Program-made: the position numbers and the translations under genes | Assembly (NCBI GenBank): GCA_964409635.1 | Contig: CAYPEL010000074.1 | Location: 1-13,164, forward strand | Reading direction: 5' to 3' | Origin: CAYPEL01 sp964409635 | GTDB lineage: Bacteria; Pseudomonadota; Gammaproteobacteria; DSM-19610 | DNA: 13,164 bases | Part shown: piece by piece, positions 1-7,529 of the stretch | How the letters are laid out: every line of letters begins with the position of its first letter | Numbering within the stretch: position 1 is the first letter of the stretch | The notes under the pieces: generated by a model | The model's input: the letters and a program-made list of their open reading frames with translations, nothing else | Database searches by the model: none | Told to the model about the DNA's origin: nothing

Positions 1-1
1 A

Positions 2-1042
2 TTGGCCTTTGTGAGTCAGCCAGGTGTTGATCCCAACCTGTTTGTAAACGGCATCGATACTGAAGCTTACCAGTCGCTGCGGCTGAATGAACTGCAACCG
101 CTTTTCAACCGCGCTCTGCGTGGTCAATACCCGCCCGGCTCGACGATCAAACCTTTTGTTGGCCTGGCGGGCTTGGAAACCCACGCCACCACAAACCATA
201 AGTCGACCTATTGTCCGGGTTATTTCCGCCTGCCCGGTAAAGACCGGAAATACCGCGACTGGAAACGCAGCGGACATGGCACCGTCGAATTGAAAAAAGC
301 CATCAGCCAGTCCTGCGATGTCTATTTTTACGATCTGGCACTCACTATGGGTATTGACCAACTGCATAACTATTTAAGCCGGTTTGGTTTTGGTGAGCGG
401 ACCGGTTTAGATATCAGCGGGGAAGCACCCGGGTTGCTGCCATCGCGCGAATGGAAACGCGCAGCAAGAAATCTTGCCTGGTATCCGGGTGAAACCCTGA
501 TCACGGGAATCGGCCAGGGCTTTATGCTCAGTACGCCGGTGCAACTCGCCAGCGCAACAGCCACCCTGGCCAGTTATGGACACCACATCAGCCCGCGTAT
601 TGTGTCATCCATACGGGGACCGGAAAATAACCAACTCATACCCCAATCAGTCAAACAAAAAGCTGACCTCGGCATAGTCAGCCTGCACCATTGGCAAAGT
701 ATAATTACGGCAATGCGCGAAGTCGTACACGGTGCACGAGGCACCGCAAAACGCATCGGCAAAGATATACCCTATGAAATCGCCGGCAAGACCGGTACCG
801 CGCAGGTTTTTGGCTTAAAGGAAGATGAGGAATACGACGCAGAGGCACTCGCCAGGAAATTACGCGACCACTCCCTGTTTATCGCCTTCGCACCCTTGAA
901 CAATCCACGCATCGCCGTGTCCGTGATCGTTGAACACGGCGGTAATGGCAGTGCGGTAGCGGCGCCCATTGCGCGTAAAATTATGGACGCTTACTTTATC
1001 CCAAAAAACTTAGCTTCCAGGCTGGAACCACCCAATCCATGA
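2..1042 (+). CDS. mrdA: Penicillin-binding protein 2 (peptidoglycan D,D-transpeptidase), C-terminal part; 5' end outside window
   Basis: This is the transpeptidase of the elongasome. It cross-links new lateral-wall peptidoglycan in the periplasm as the partner of RodA. The visible 346 residues are the penicillin-binding domain, with all three catalytic motifs counted from the window edge: SxxK as STIK at 47-50 in PPGSTIKPF, SxD as SCD at 104-106, and KTG at 263-265 in AGKTGTAQVF. The segment FVSQPGVDPNLFVNGI at its start is the usual PBP2 lead-in to this domain. Full PBP2 is about 600-650 residues, so the membrane anchor and pedestal domain lie upstream of base 1, and the TTG at base 2 is not a real start. 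The stop overlaps the rodA start as ATGA, which implies translational coupling. No damage is seen in the visible part. Confidence 0.96.
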   Translation: MAFVSQPGVDPNLFVNGIDTEAYQSLRLNELQPLFNRALRGQYPPGSTIKPFVGLAGLETHATTNHKSTYCPGYFRLPGKDRKYRDWKRSGHGTVELKKAISQSCDVYFYDLALTMGIDQLHNYLSRFGFGERTGLDISGEAPGLLPSREWKRAARNLAWYPGETLITGIGQGFMLSTPVQLASATATLASYGHHISPRIVSSIRGPENNQLIPQSVKQKADLGIVSLHHWQSIITAMREVVHGARGTAKRIGKDIPYEIAGKTGTAQVFGLKEDEEYDAEALARKLRDHSLFIAFAPLNNPRIAVSVIVEHGGNGSAVAAPIARKIMDAYFIPKNLASRLEPPNP

Positions 1043-2163
1043 GCCAGTACATCGACCTCGGACGTGAAGACGCCAGCCAACGCGATTGGCAGCATCTGCT
1101 TCACCTTGACGCCACCTTACTGTTCAGCCTGCTGTTGACGGCTGCATTTGGCCTGTCAATTTTGTACAGCGCCAGTGGTCAAAATGAAAGTGCGTTACTC
1201 CGTCAATTAGTCCGCCTGGGCGCTGGCTTTCTTACCCTGGTTGTCATCGCCCAACTCAGACCGTTATGGCTGCAACGCTGGACACCCTGGTTATATGGCA
1301 TCGGTGTTATCTTGCTGATTGCTGTGCTGGTCGCCGGTGATATCGGCAAAGGCGCGCAACGTTGGCTGGATCTGGGCGTGGTACGTTTCCAGCCGTCAGA
1401 GATGATGAAGCTGGCGGTACCGATGATGGTCGCCTGGTACCTGTCCGATCAGCGGCTGCCGCCCACTTGGCCAAGGTTGCTGGTCTCGGGACTGTTAATC
1501 TTTATACCCGTCGTTCTCATTGCCAGACAGCCCGACCTTGGCACTGCCCTGCTGATTGCCTGCGCCGGTTTTTTTGTGATATTTCTCGCCGGGTTATCCT
1601 GGCGGCTGCTGGGAGGCCTGGTGATACTCGCCGGCGCCGGTGCCCCGTTATTGTGGCATTTTATGCACGACTACCAGCGCCAGCGGGTTGTCACCTTCCT
1701 CAATCCCGAACAGGATCCACTCGGTGCAGGCTATCATATCATCCAGTCAAAAATTGCCATCGGGTCAGGCGGCTTATTCGGCAAGGGATGGCTCAATGGC
1801 ACCCAGGCGCAACTCGAATTCCTGCCGGAACGTTCAACTGATTTCATATTTGCCGTGTTGGGTGAAGAATTCGGCCTGGCAGGTATCCTGATCCTGCTGT
1901 TGCTCTATGCGTTTATCGTCTTACGCAGCCTGTACATTTCGACCCAGGCGCAGGATACTTATTCGCGCCTGATCGGCGGCAGCCTCGCCATGACATTTTT
2001 TATATATTTTATTGTCAATACCGGTATGGTGACAGGTCTCCTGCCCGTGGTGGGCCTGCCACTGCCGCTGGTTAGCTACGGCGGCACTTCAATGGTGACC
2101 TTGATGGCAGGATTCGGTATCCTGATGTCTATTCACACCCACCGGAAACTTCTGCCCACCTAA
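1039..2163 (+). CDS. rodA: Rod-shape-determining protein RodA, SEDS peptidoglycan glycosyltransferase
   Basis: RodA is a multi-pass inner-membrane SEDS glycosyltransferase that polymerises lipid II into glycan strands with PBP2. The 374-residue length matches the family (E. coli about 370). SEDS signatures are present: SKGAQRW-like GKGAQRWLDLG near 104-113, FQPSEMMKLAVP near 117-127, RQPDLGTA at 163-170, the LNPEQDPLGAGYHIIQSKIAIGSGG block at 221-245, LPERSTDFIFAVLGEE from 262 and PLVSYGGTSM near the C terminus. Asp268 in ERSTDF aligns with the catalytically required Asp of E. coli RodA. Hydrophobic helices occur throughout. The start ATG overlaps the mrdA stop (ATGA), so translation is probably coupled. 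FtsW is the main alternative, but the PBP2 neighbour and the sequence favour RodA. Confidence 0.97.
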   Translation: MSQYIDLGREDASQRDWQHLLHLDATLLFSLLLTAAFGLSILYSASGQNESALLRQLVRLGAGFLTLVVIAQLRPLWLQRWTPWLYGIGVILLIAVLVAGDIGKGAQRWLDLGVVRFQPSEMMKLAVPMMVAWYLSDQRLPPTWPRLLVSGLLIFIPVVLIARQPDLGTALLIACAGFFVIFLAGLSWRLLGGLVILAGAGAPLLWHFMHDYQRQRVVTFLNPEQDPLGAGYHIIQSKIAIGSGGLFGKGWLNGTQAQLEFLPERSTDFIFAVLGEEFGLAGILILLLLYAFIVLRSLYISTQAQDTYSRLIGGSLAMTFFIYFIVNTGMVTGLLPVVGLPLPLVSYGGTSMVTLMAGFGILMSIHTHRKLLPT

Positions 2164-2173
2164 AGGATGAACT

Positions 2174-3205
2174 GTGCTACATATTTGGCCACAAAAAACG
2201 TTTCAAAATTTTATAAGCAGGCCGCTGCTTACAGCTTTACTGGCCTGCCTGTCACTGAACGCTGCAGCTGAGAGCAAAACCTTTGCGGGTGATGCCAGCG
2301 TCAAGAAATTTATCGCCGAAATGCACCAGCGGCATAAATTTGATAAAGCGGAATTGACCAAGCTATTCGACCAGGCTCAACGGCGCCAGGATATTCTGGA
2401 CGCGATATCCAGACCTGCAGAAAAGAAGCCCTGGCATGAGTACCGGCCGATTTTCCTCACCCAGTCACGGATTAACGGCGGCGTCGATTTCTGGAAGAAA
2501 CATGCAGACATTCTCAGCCAGGCGGAAAAGAAATATGGCGTCGACGCCAGCGTAATCGTCGCTATAATCGGTGTAGAAACACGCTATGGCGGCAATACCG
2601 GTTCCTACCGGGTTGTGGATGCACTTTCTACACTGGCCTTTGCCTATCCTCCGCGCAGCAAGTTTTTCCGCAAGGAGCTGGAAGAATTTCTAGTGCTTTC
2701 ACGTGAAGAACAGGTGGATCTGAAAGAAGCCAAAGGCTCTTATGCGGGCGCCATGGGCCTGGGCCAGTTTATCCCCAGCAGCTACCGGAGTTATGCGGTC
2801 GATATGGATAAGGATGGTAAACGGGATTTATGGGGCAGCATGGAAGACATCCTGGGCAGTGTCGCCAATTATCTGCACCGGCACGGTTGGAAACTGGGAC
2901 AAACGGTGGCTACCCGCGCCAAGCTTAAACAAGCGCCGGATCAGGCCTTACTCGACGAAGGATTGAAACCATCCCGGACAGCCGGATACTTCAGCAAGCT
3001 CGGCATCACACCTAAAAAACCCCTGCCAGATACTACTCCGGTGGCGCTGCTTTCGCTGGAAAAAGAGGACGGCCCGGAATACTGGCTGACCCAGAAAAAT
3101 TTTTATGTCATTACGCGTTATAATCGCAGTTCGCTTTACGCCATGGCCGTTTACCAATTGAGTCAGGAAATACGTGATCAATATCTGCACAAGCGTGACA
3201 AATAA
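2174..3205 (+). CDS. mltB: Lytic murein transglycosylase B (GH103)
   Basis: A periplasmic lytic transglycosylase that cleaves the MurNAc-GlcNAc bond of peptidoglycan with formation of 1,6-anhydroMurNAc. The protein has 343 residues. The catalytic Glu is E135 in IIGVETRYGG. The GH103 signatures YAGAMGLGQFIPSSY (190-204) and DKDGKRDLW are present. The latter lies in an EF-hand-like loop (about D210-E224), matching the metal-binding loop known in E. coli Slt35/MltB. The N terminus is a signal sequence. It may be cleaved after NAAA near residue 33, or Cys25 in LLAC may be lipidated, but residues after that Cys are hydrophobic and the lipobox is imperfect, so the anchor is uncertain. The GTG start is chosen because AAGGA at 2163-2167 lies six bases upstream. 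It sits 10 bases after rodA, in the same operon. Confidence 0.95.
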   Translation: MLHIWPQKTFQNFISRPLLTALLACLSLNAAAESKTFAGDASVKKFIAEMHQRHKFDKAELTKLFDQAQRRQDILDAISRPAEKKPWHEYRPIFLTQSRINGGVDFWKKHADILSQAEKKYGVDASVIVAIIGVETRYGGNTGSYRVVDALSTLAFAYPPRSKFFRKELEEFLVLSREEQVDLKEAKGSYAGAMGLGQFIPSSYRSYAVDMDKDGKRDLWGSMEDILGSVANYLHRHGWKLGQTVATRAKLKQAPDQALLDEGLKPSRTAGYFSKLGITPKKPLPDTTPVALLSLEKEDGPEYWLTQKNFYVITRYNRSSLYAMAVYQLSQEIRDQYLHKRDK

Positions 3206-3208
3206 CTT

Positions 3209-4087
3209 ATGAAACAGCATATACCGCTACGGTTAATCGCTGTATTAGCCGCCCTGCTCCTGCTCAATGCCTGCAGCCATACGCCAGGGCGCTACTCACA
3301 AAAACACGACGCCGCGCCCGATAATCAACAGGTTGATATTTCACAAATTCCCGACGCGATACCTCGCGATGAGCCTTATAGCCGCTATGGCAACCCCGAT
3401 AGTTATAAAGTATTTGGCAAGCAGTACCACACGCTGAAATCCAGTAAAGGCTATGTAAAACGCGGCACCGCCTCCTGGTACGGCACAAAGTTCCATGGCC
3501 ATCGCACCTCGAGTGGCGAAACCTACGACATGTACGCCATGACTGCAGCGCATAAATCCTTGCCATTGCCGACCTACGCCCGAGTCACTAATCTAGACAA
3601 TGGCCAATCTGTTGTCGTCAAGATTAATGACCGTGGCCCGTTTCACGATAACCGGCTAATTGACCTGTCCTATTCCGCTGCAGCCAAACTGAATATTCTG
3701 GATAAAGGAACCGGCAACGTGGAAGTGCGCGTGCTGCAAGCAGAAAACAATGAACCCGCTACACAAAGGGTAACAGCATCTAATGCCAGCCTGCCCAAAG
3801 TGACAACCATTCCTGCCCATACCCTGCTGCCGGCCACTGAATCCACTTCGGCGTCTTCCTTGTACCTGCAACTGGGTGCCTTTTCTGATGTTACGAATGC
3901 TAAAAATCTGCAAAAGAAACTGGCCGATTCTAATTTTGAAGGTGTCCATATTACCCAAGCCGTTAACGACCAGCAGCCGGTTTACCGGGTCCGGATCGGC
4001 CCACTCGAAAGCGCCGAAAGCGCCAAGACGCTTACACCCATGCTGGAAATCCACGGCGTAGTTTCGCCGCGTGTGGTTATTGATTAG
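3209..4087 (+). CDS. rlpA: RlpA lipoprotein, septal-ring lytic transglycosylase with SPOR domain
   Basis: RlpA is an outer-membrane lipoprotein that cleaves denuded (peptide-free) glycan strands, shown for the Pseudomonas aeruginosa protein. The lipobox LNAC places the lipidated Cys at 22. The double-psi beta-barrel domain spans about 84-176, with GTASWYG near 86-92. E104, D107, H115 and D141 reproduce the spacing of the residues reported as important in P. aeruginosa RlpA (E120, D123, H131, D157), so an active enzyme is expected. A Ser/Thr/Pro-containing linker follows. Residues about 216-292 form a SPOR domain (LYLQLGAFSDVTNAKNLQKKL; YRVRIGPL), which in this family binds denuded septal glycan. 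It starts three bases after the mltB stop with no clear Shine-Dalgarno site, so coupling to mltB translation is likely. Confidence 0.95.
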   Translation: MKQHIPLRLIAVLAALLLLNACSHTPGRYSQKHDAAPDNQQVDISQIPDAIPRDEPYSRYGNPDSYKVFGKQYHTLKSSKGYVKRGTASWYGTKFHGHRTSSGETYDMYAMTAAHKSLPLPTYARVTNLDNGQSVVVKINDRGPFHDNRLIDLSYSAAAKLNILDKGTGNVEVRVLQAENNEPATQRVTASNASLPKVTTIPAHTLLPATESTSASSLYLQLGAFSDVTNAKNLQKKLADSNFEGVHITQAVNDQQPVYRVRIGPLESAESAKTLTPMLEIHGVVSPRVVID

Positions 4088-4133
4088 AATGCACCCGCCG
4101 GAACTTTACCCGGCACCCGCTTTTCCAGAGACC

Positions 4134-5273
4134 ATGATGTATAAATTTCACAGTCTGACTTTTTTATTATTGACGCTATTTGCCCCTTCACTCCTGGCAG
4201 CCAACCCGGTTCCTAAAGCGCCTGATATAGCGGCTACTTCTTACCTGATCGAAGACTTTAATAGTGGCCAGGCGGTCGCTTCAAAAGAACCGGACAAAAA
4301 GGTTGAACCGGCCAGTATCACCAAGCTGATTTCCGGATATGTCATTTTTCACGAACTGCGTGATGGCAACCTGGCTTTATCAGACAGCGTACTGATCAGC
4401 AAAAAGGCCTGGCGTACACCGGGTTCGCGCATGTTCGTTGAAGTTGATACCAAGGTCAGTGTAGCCGACCTTCTTAAAGGGATGATTATTCAGTCAGGCA
4501 ATGATGCAACCGTCGCCCTGGCCGAAAAGGTTGCCGGCACAGAAGCAAGTTTTGCCGGCCTGATGAACGAACACGCCCGCAAACTGGGCATGAGTAACAG
4601 CCACTTTACCAACAGCACCGGACTGCCTGACCCTGACCATTACACCACTGCGAGTGACATCGCAAAAATCTCCCGGGCCATGATCAGCGAATTTCCGGGG
4701 TACTATAAATGGTATGCCGAAAAAGAGTTTACCTACAACGGTATCAAGCAAAATAACCGCAATAAATTATTATGGCGTGATGATACAGTCGATGGCATAA
4801 AAACCGGGCACACCGATGCTGCTGGCTATTGCCTGGTGACTTCAGCTAAGCGTGAAGAGATGCGCTTAATTACGGTTATCCTCGGCACGAAAAGTGAAAA
4901 TGCGCGTACCGATGCCAGCCAGTCTTTACTGAACTACGGCTTCCGGTTTTTTGAAACCCATAAACTCTATGACGCACAAAGCAAGCTGACCAATACGCGG
5001 GTCTGGCAGGGCGCTGCAAATACAATTGACCTCGGCTTACAGGAAACCTTATACGTCACTGTACCGCGCGGCCAATACAATAACCTGGATGCATCCATGC
5101 AAATCGGCGAGCAAATCATGGCCCCGGTTGGTAAAGGCGTCATGCTTGGCCGGGTCATGATACGCCTGGGTGAGCAAGTGGTGGCTGACAAGGAGCTGAT
5201 TGCACTCACCGCGGTTGAAGAAGGCAGCCTCTGGCAAAAACTGGTCGACAAAGTACTGCTCTACTTCGAATAG
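4134..5273 (+). CDS. dacA: D-alanyl-D-alanine carboxypeptidase, PBP5/PBP6 family
   Basis: A periplasmic penicillin-binding D,D-carboxypeptidase that removes the terminal D-Ala of peptidoglycan pentapeptides and limits cross-linking. In the 379-residue protein the catalytic motifs are SITK at 61-64, SGN at 121-123 (IIQSGNDATVAL) and KTG at 223-225 (DGIKTGHTDAAGYC). A signal peptide ends about LLA/ANP (residues 22-23). A beta-rich C-terminal PBP5 domain follows, then a short amphipathic helix (SLWQKLVDKVLLYFE) of the kind that anchors PBP5 to the inner membrane. The reading frame is open further upstream, into rlpA, but only the start at 4134 or the adjacent ATG at 4137 gives a proper signal peptide. 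AGAG at 4127-4130 is better spaced for 4137. Whether it is the dacA or dacC counterpart cannot be settled here. Confidence 0.95.
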   Translation: MMYKFHSLTFLLLTLFAPSLLAANPVPKAPDIAATSYLIEDFNSGQAVASKEPDKKVEPASITKLISGYVIFHELRDGNLALSDSVLISKKAWRTPGSRMFVEVDTKVSVADLLKGMIIQSGNDATVALAEKVAGTEASFAGLMNEHARKLGMSNSHFTNSTGLPDPDHYTTASDIAKISRAMISEFPGYYKWYAEKEFTYNGIKQNNRNKLLWRDDTVDGIKTGHTDAAGYCLVTSAKREEMRLITVILGTKSENARTDASQSLLNYGFRFFETHKLYDAQSKLTNTRVWQGAANTIDLGLQETLYVTVPRGQYNNLDASMQIGEQIMAPVGKGVMLGRVMIRLGEQVVADKELIALTAVEEGSLWQKLVDKVLLYFE

Positions 5274-5277
5274 CTGC

Positions 5278-6156
5278 ATGACGACTGTTTACCTTAACGG
5301 CAGCTTTATACCGATAGAAAAAGCCTGCGTGCCGGTACTGGACCGTGGTTTTCTGTTTGGTGATGGCGTCTACGAAGTGATCCCCGTCTACGGTGGCCGG
5401 CTGTTTCGCTTCCAGCACCATATTCAGCGTTTGCAAAACAGTCTGGATAGCATCCGGCTGATGAATCCGATGCAAGACGGTGAATGGCAGCACATACTGA
5501 CCACGCTGCTGCAAAACAACGCTGTCGAAAAGGCGGCACCGCAAGATTATTCGGTCTATCTCCAGGTCACACGCGGTGTCGCCGAAAAACGTGACCACCT
5601 GTTTCCAGCTAACGTCGTACCGACGGTGTATGCCAGCTGCCAGCCAATCGCAGCGGTTGACCCGGTTACCCTCGAGCGAGGTATTGCTGCCATTACGCTC
5701 CAGGATAATCGCTGGCTGCGCTGCAACATCAAAGCGATCACCTTGTTACCGAACGTATTGCTGCGCCAGGAAGCGGCTGATAATGACGCCTCTGAAGCCA
5801 TCCTGGTTCGAAATGGTTATGCTATCGAAGGCTCCGCCAGCAATTTATTTGTTGTAAAAAACTCAGTCATTAAAACGCCACCCAATAGCGAACAATTATT
5901 ACCTGGCATTACACGCGACCTGGTTCTGGAACTGGCACAGCAACAGGGCTTGGACTATCAGGAAACAACTATCAAAGCAGACACGCTAAAGGGCGCCGAT
6001 GAAATCTGGGTCACCAGCTCTACGCGTGAAATCGCTCCGGTTACTCGTCTTGATGGCCAGCCCGTCGGCATGGGAAAACCGGGGCCGATGTGGCTTAAAG
6101 TGATGGACTACTACCGGGCATATAAAGATGAGGTGCGCTGCGGCCGGGCCGAATGA
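5278..6156 (+). CDS. dat: D-amino-acid aminotransferase, PLP class IV (D-alanine transaminase)
   Basis: A cytosolic fold-type IV PLP enzyme that probably interconverts D-alanine and 2-oxoglutarate with pyruvate and D-glutamate, thus supplying or recycling D-amino acids for the wall. It has 292 residues. The N-terminal DRGFLFGDGVYEV (22-34) is the family signature. The PLP lysine is K152 in CNIKAITLLPNVL. YAIEGSASNLFVV (181-193) carries the conserved Glu184, and a WVTSSTREIAPV-like segment is near the C terminus. The start at 5278 is four bases after the carboxypeptidase stop and begins the family sequence (TTVYLNGSFIP). The longer reading frame into the upstream gene is rejected. No clear Shine-Dalgarno site is seen, so coupling is likely. 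The last 46 bases overlap imuA convergently. Branched-chain aminotransferase or ADC lyase are relatives, but the peptidoglycan context and DAAT-like signatures favour this call. Confidence 0.9.
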   Translation: MTTVYLNGSFIPIEKACVPVLDRGFLFGDGVYEVIPVYGGRLFRFQHHIQRLQNSLDSIRLMNPMQDGEWQHILTTLLQNNAVEKAAPQDYSVYLQVTRGVAEKRDHLFPANVVPTVYASCQPIAAVDPVTLERGIAAITLQDNRWLRCNIKAITLLPNVLLRQEAADNDASEAILVRNGYAIEGSASNLFVVKNSVIKTPPNSEQLLPGITRDLVLELAQQQGLDYQETTIKADTLKGADEIWVTSSTREIAPVTRLDGQPVGMGKPGPMWLKVMDYYRAYKDEVRCGRAE

Positions 6157-6836
6157 AGAGGGCGGCTGCGTGCTCTGCCCAACATACGGTTGGCTGATAC
6201 AACACCCTGCGGCAATACAGGCTTGCCTCCGAGACTTACTGGCTCGGTAATAACCCGTCCCTGTTGATCCAGGACACTGACTTCCAGATTTCCGTGTGCC
6301 CGTGCAACCAGTTGTAAACGCAATGTAGCGGACGAAGCTTGATTTACTTTTCGACTATCACGAAATATAAATCCAAGCGCATTACCGGCTATTGCAGAAC
6401 TTTGCAGCCGTTCAAAAATCGCCTCATCATCACTCATCGGCCACGCCAGTACGGCACTGCATTTTCCGCTTTGCAGGCTTGTTGCAACAATATCCAGCCC
6501 CGCCTGATAGTGCTTGGGCCGGACCAGCTGGATACAGGACAAGCGCACACCAGCCGATGCCAAGGCCGATACAGACGGTAATAAAGGTGGCGAAACCCAG
6601 CTTAACCAGCGTCGTTCCACACTGAGTTGTGCCAGCGCAGGCGTCAACAGCCGCATAGTGCCAATACTGCCAGGCGCTATAAGAATCTCCACCAGGCCGC
6701 GTCTCTCCCAACCACCGCCAGGTAAAATAGCATCGAGCTCTGGAAATCCCGTACTCATAATAGCAGCCGGTCGATCCTGGTTTGCAGGTTTTCCCCAAAG
6801 ATCCGTCTGAATGACTTGTGCATAGGAATGACTCAT
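6111..6836 (-). CDS. imuA: ImuA-like / SulA-superfamily SOS protein (translesion-synthesis-associated)
   Basis: A 241-residue member of the RecA-like ImuA/SulA group. The N-terminal block STGFPELDAILPGGGWERRGLVEIL (28-52) is typical of ImuA. It is followed by GSIGTMRLLTPALAQLS, RRWLSWVSPPLLPS and a core ending in GFIFR. The position of the RecA Walker A loop (APGSIGTM, 54-61) lacks a GKT/S motif, so ATP binding is doubtful, as in many ImuA proteins. The Arg/Ser-rich C-terminal tail (219-241) looks disordered. In imuA-imuB-dnaE2 cassettes ImuA joins SOS mutagenesis; in Pseudomonas the lexA-linked homologue is SulA, a division inhibitor. This protein is longer than SulA and has the ImuA N terminus, but no imuB or dnaE2 follows, so its role is open. 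The start overlaps the lexA stop (ATGA), with GGAGA upstream. The 3' end overlaps dat by 46 bases. Confidence 0.82.
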   Translation of the reverse strand: MSHSYAQVIQTDLWGKPANQDRPAAIMSTGFPELDAILPGGGWERRGLVEILIAPGSIGTMRLLTPALAQLSVERRWLSWVSPPLLPSVSALASAGVRLSCIQLVRPKHYQAGLDIVATSLQSGKCSAVLAWPMSDDEAIFERLQSSAIAGNALGFIFRDSRKVNQASSATLRLQLVARAHGNLEVSVLDQQGRVITEPVSLGGKPVLPQGVVSANRMLGRARSRPLHSARPQRTSSLYAR

Positions 6837-7447
6837 AGCGATTCTCCGTTTCTCAAGATACCCACACCCAAACCCTCGATATCGAAATCCTGTTCGCGCA
6901 GATCCACCCTGATCGGTTCGAAATCTTTATTCTCCGGCAGCAGCGTGACGATAGAACCGCGCTGACGAAAGCGTTTCACGGTCACTTCGTCATCCAGCCG
7001 GGCGACCACAACCTGCCCATTCCTGGCTCGGTTGGTACGGTGCACCGCCAATAGATCGCCATCCATAATGCCAATATCCTGCATACTCATCCCTTTGACC
7101 CGTAATAGGTAATGCGCCCGTGGATGAAACAGGGCCGGGTCGACCGGGTAATGGTCTTCGACGTGCTCTTCGGCCAGGATGGGGCTACCCGCCGCCACCC
7201 GGCCTATGACAGGCAGGCCGTCTTCTTCCTTGATCTCCTCTAATAGCCTTATGCCACGCGATGAACCCGCTAGCAGCTCAATAGCCCCTTTACGGTCCAG
7301 CGCCCTAAGGTGCTCCTCAGCAGCGTTAGGGGAACGGAAACCAAATGCCTCGGCAATTTCAATGCGGGTCGGTGGATAACCTTCGTCATAGGAGAAATCT
7401 TTAATGAATTCAAGAATTTCCTGCTGTCTTAGCGTCAAATCACTCAT
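6833..7447 (-). CDS. lexA: LexA SOS repressor and autoprotease
   Basis: Transcriptional repressor of the SOS regulon, inactivated by RecA-stimulated self-cleavage. The 204 residues start with a winged-helix domain (LTLRQQEILEFIKDF, YPPTRIEIAEAFGFRSPNAAEEHLRALDRKGAIEL, 5-58). The cleavage site is Ala86-Gly87 in RVAAGSPI. In the S24-type protease domain the catalytic Ser121 lies in KGMSMQD and the catalytic Lys158 in EVTVKRF. Length and residues match functional LexA. The start is supported by AGGAG (complement of 7456-7460) eight bases upstream. Two LexA operators sit in the promoter, so the gene is autoregulated and drives the overlapping imuA. No defect is seen. Confidence 0.98.
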   Translation of the reverse strand: MSDLTLRQQEILEFIKDFSYDEGYPPTRIEIAEAFGFRSPNAAEEHLRALDRKGAIELLAGSSRGIRLLEEIKEEDGLPVIGRVAAGSPILAEEHVEDHYPVDPALFHPRAHYLLRVKGMSMQDIGIMDGDLLAVHRTNRARNGQVVVARLDDEVTVKRFRQRGSIVTLLPENKDFEPIRVDLREQDFDIEGLGVGILRNGESL

Positions 7448-7458
7448 CGGCTCAACTC

Positions 7459-7474
7459 CTGTTTATTTATACAG
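7459..7474 (-). promoter_or_regulatory. SOS box 1 (LexA operator), lexA-proximal
   Basis: The sequence CTGTTTATTTATACAG fits the gammaproteobacterial LexA operator CTGT-N8-ACAG exactly in both half-sites. It overlaps the end of the lexA ribosome binding site and lies 12 bases before the start codon. LexA bound here could block transcription through the leader. Confidence 0.9.
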
Positions 7475-7478
7475 TATA

Positions 7479-7494
7479 CTGTAATTGTATACAG
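7479..7494 (-). promoter_or_regulatory. SOS box 2 (LexA operator), lexA-distal
   Basis: CTGTAATTGTATACAG has both conserved CTGT/ACAG half-sites with an 8-base spacer. It lies 20 bases from box 1, close to two helical turns, like the double operator of E. coli lexA. It covers the proposed -10 element. Confidence 0.92.
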
Positions 7495-7511
7495 TTATTT
7501 TCAGGATGCAA
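7484..7511 (-). promoter_or_regulatory. Probable sigma70 promoter of lexA-imuA
   Basis: On the - strand TTGCAT (complement of 7506-7511) and TACAAT (complement of 7484-7489) are 16 bases apart and resemble -35 and -10 elements. The -10 lies inside SOS box 2, which explains repression. The -35 matches the consensus weakly, so exact placement is inferred. Confidence 0.5.
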
Positions 7512-7529
7512 GTACTGTTTTAATAACCC

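Noticed and set aside
3656..4054. Reverse-strand 132-residue open frame inside rlpA
   Set aside because: Antisense to a gene with intact catalytic residues and SPOR domain; composition is what shadow frames give.
4071..4133. Upstream extension of the carboxypeptidase reading frame overlapping rlpA
   Set aside because: The added 21 residues would precede and spoil an otherwise normal signal peptide beginning at 4134/4137.
5200..5277. Upstream extension of the aminotransferase frame into the carboxypeptidase gene
   Set aside because: The added 26 residues are unlike the family N terminus, and the family sequence starts exactly at 5278.
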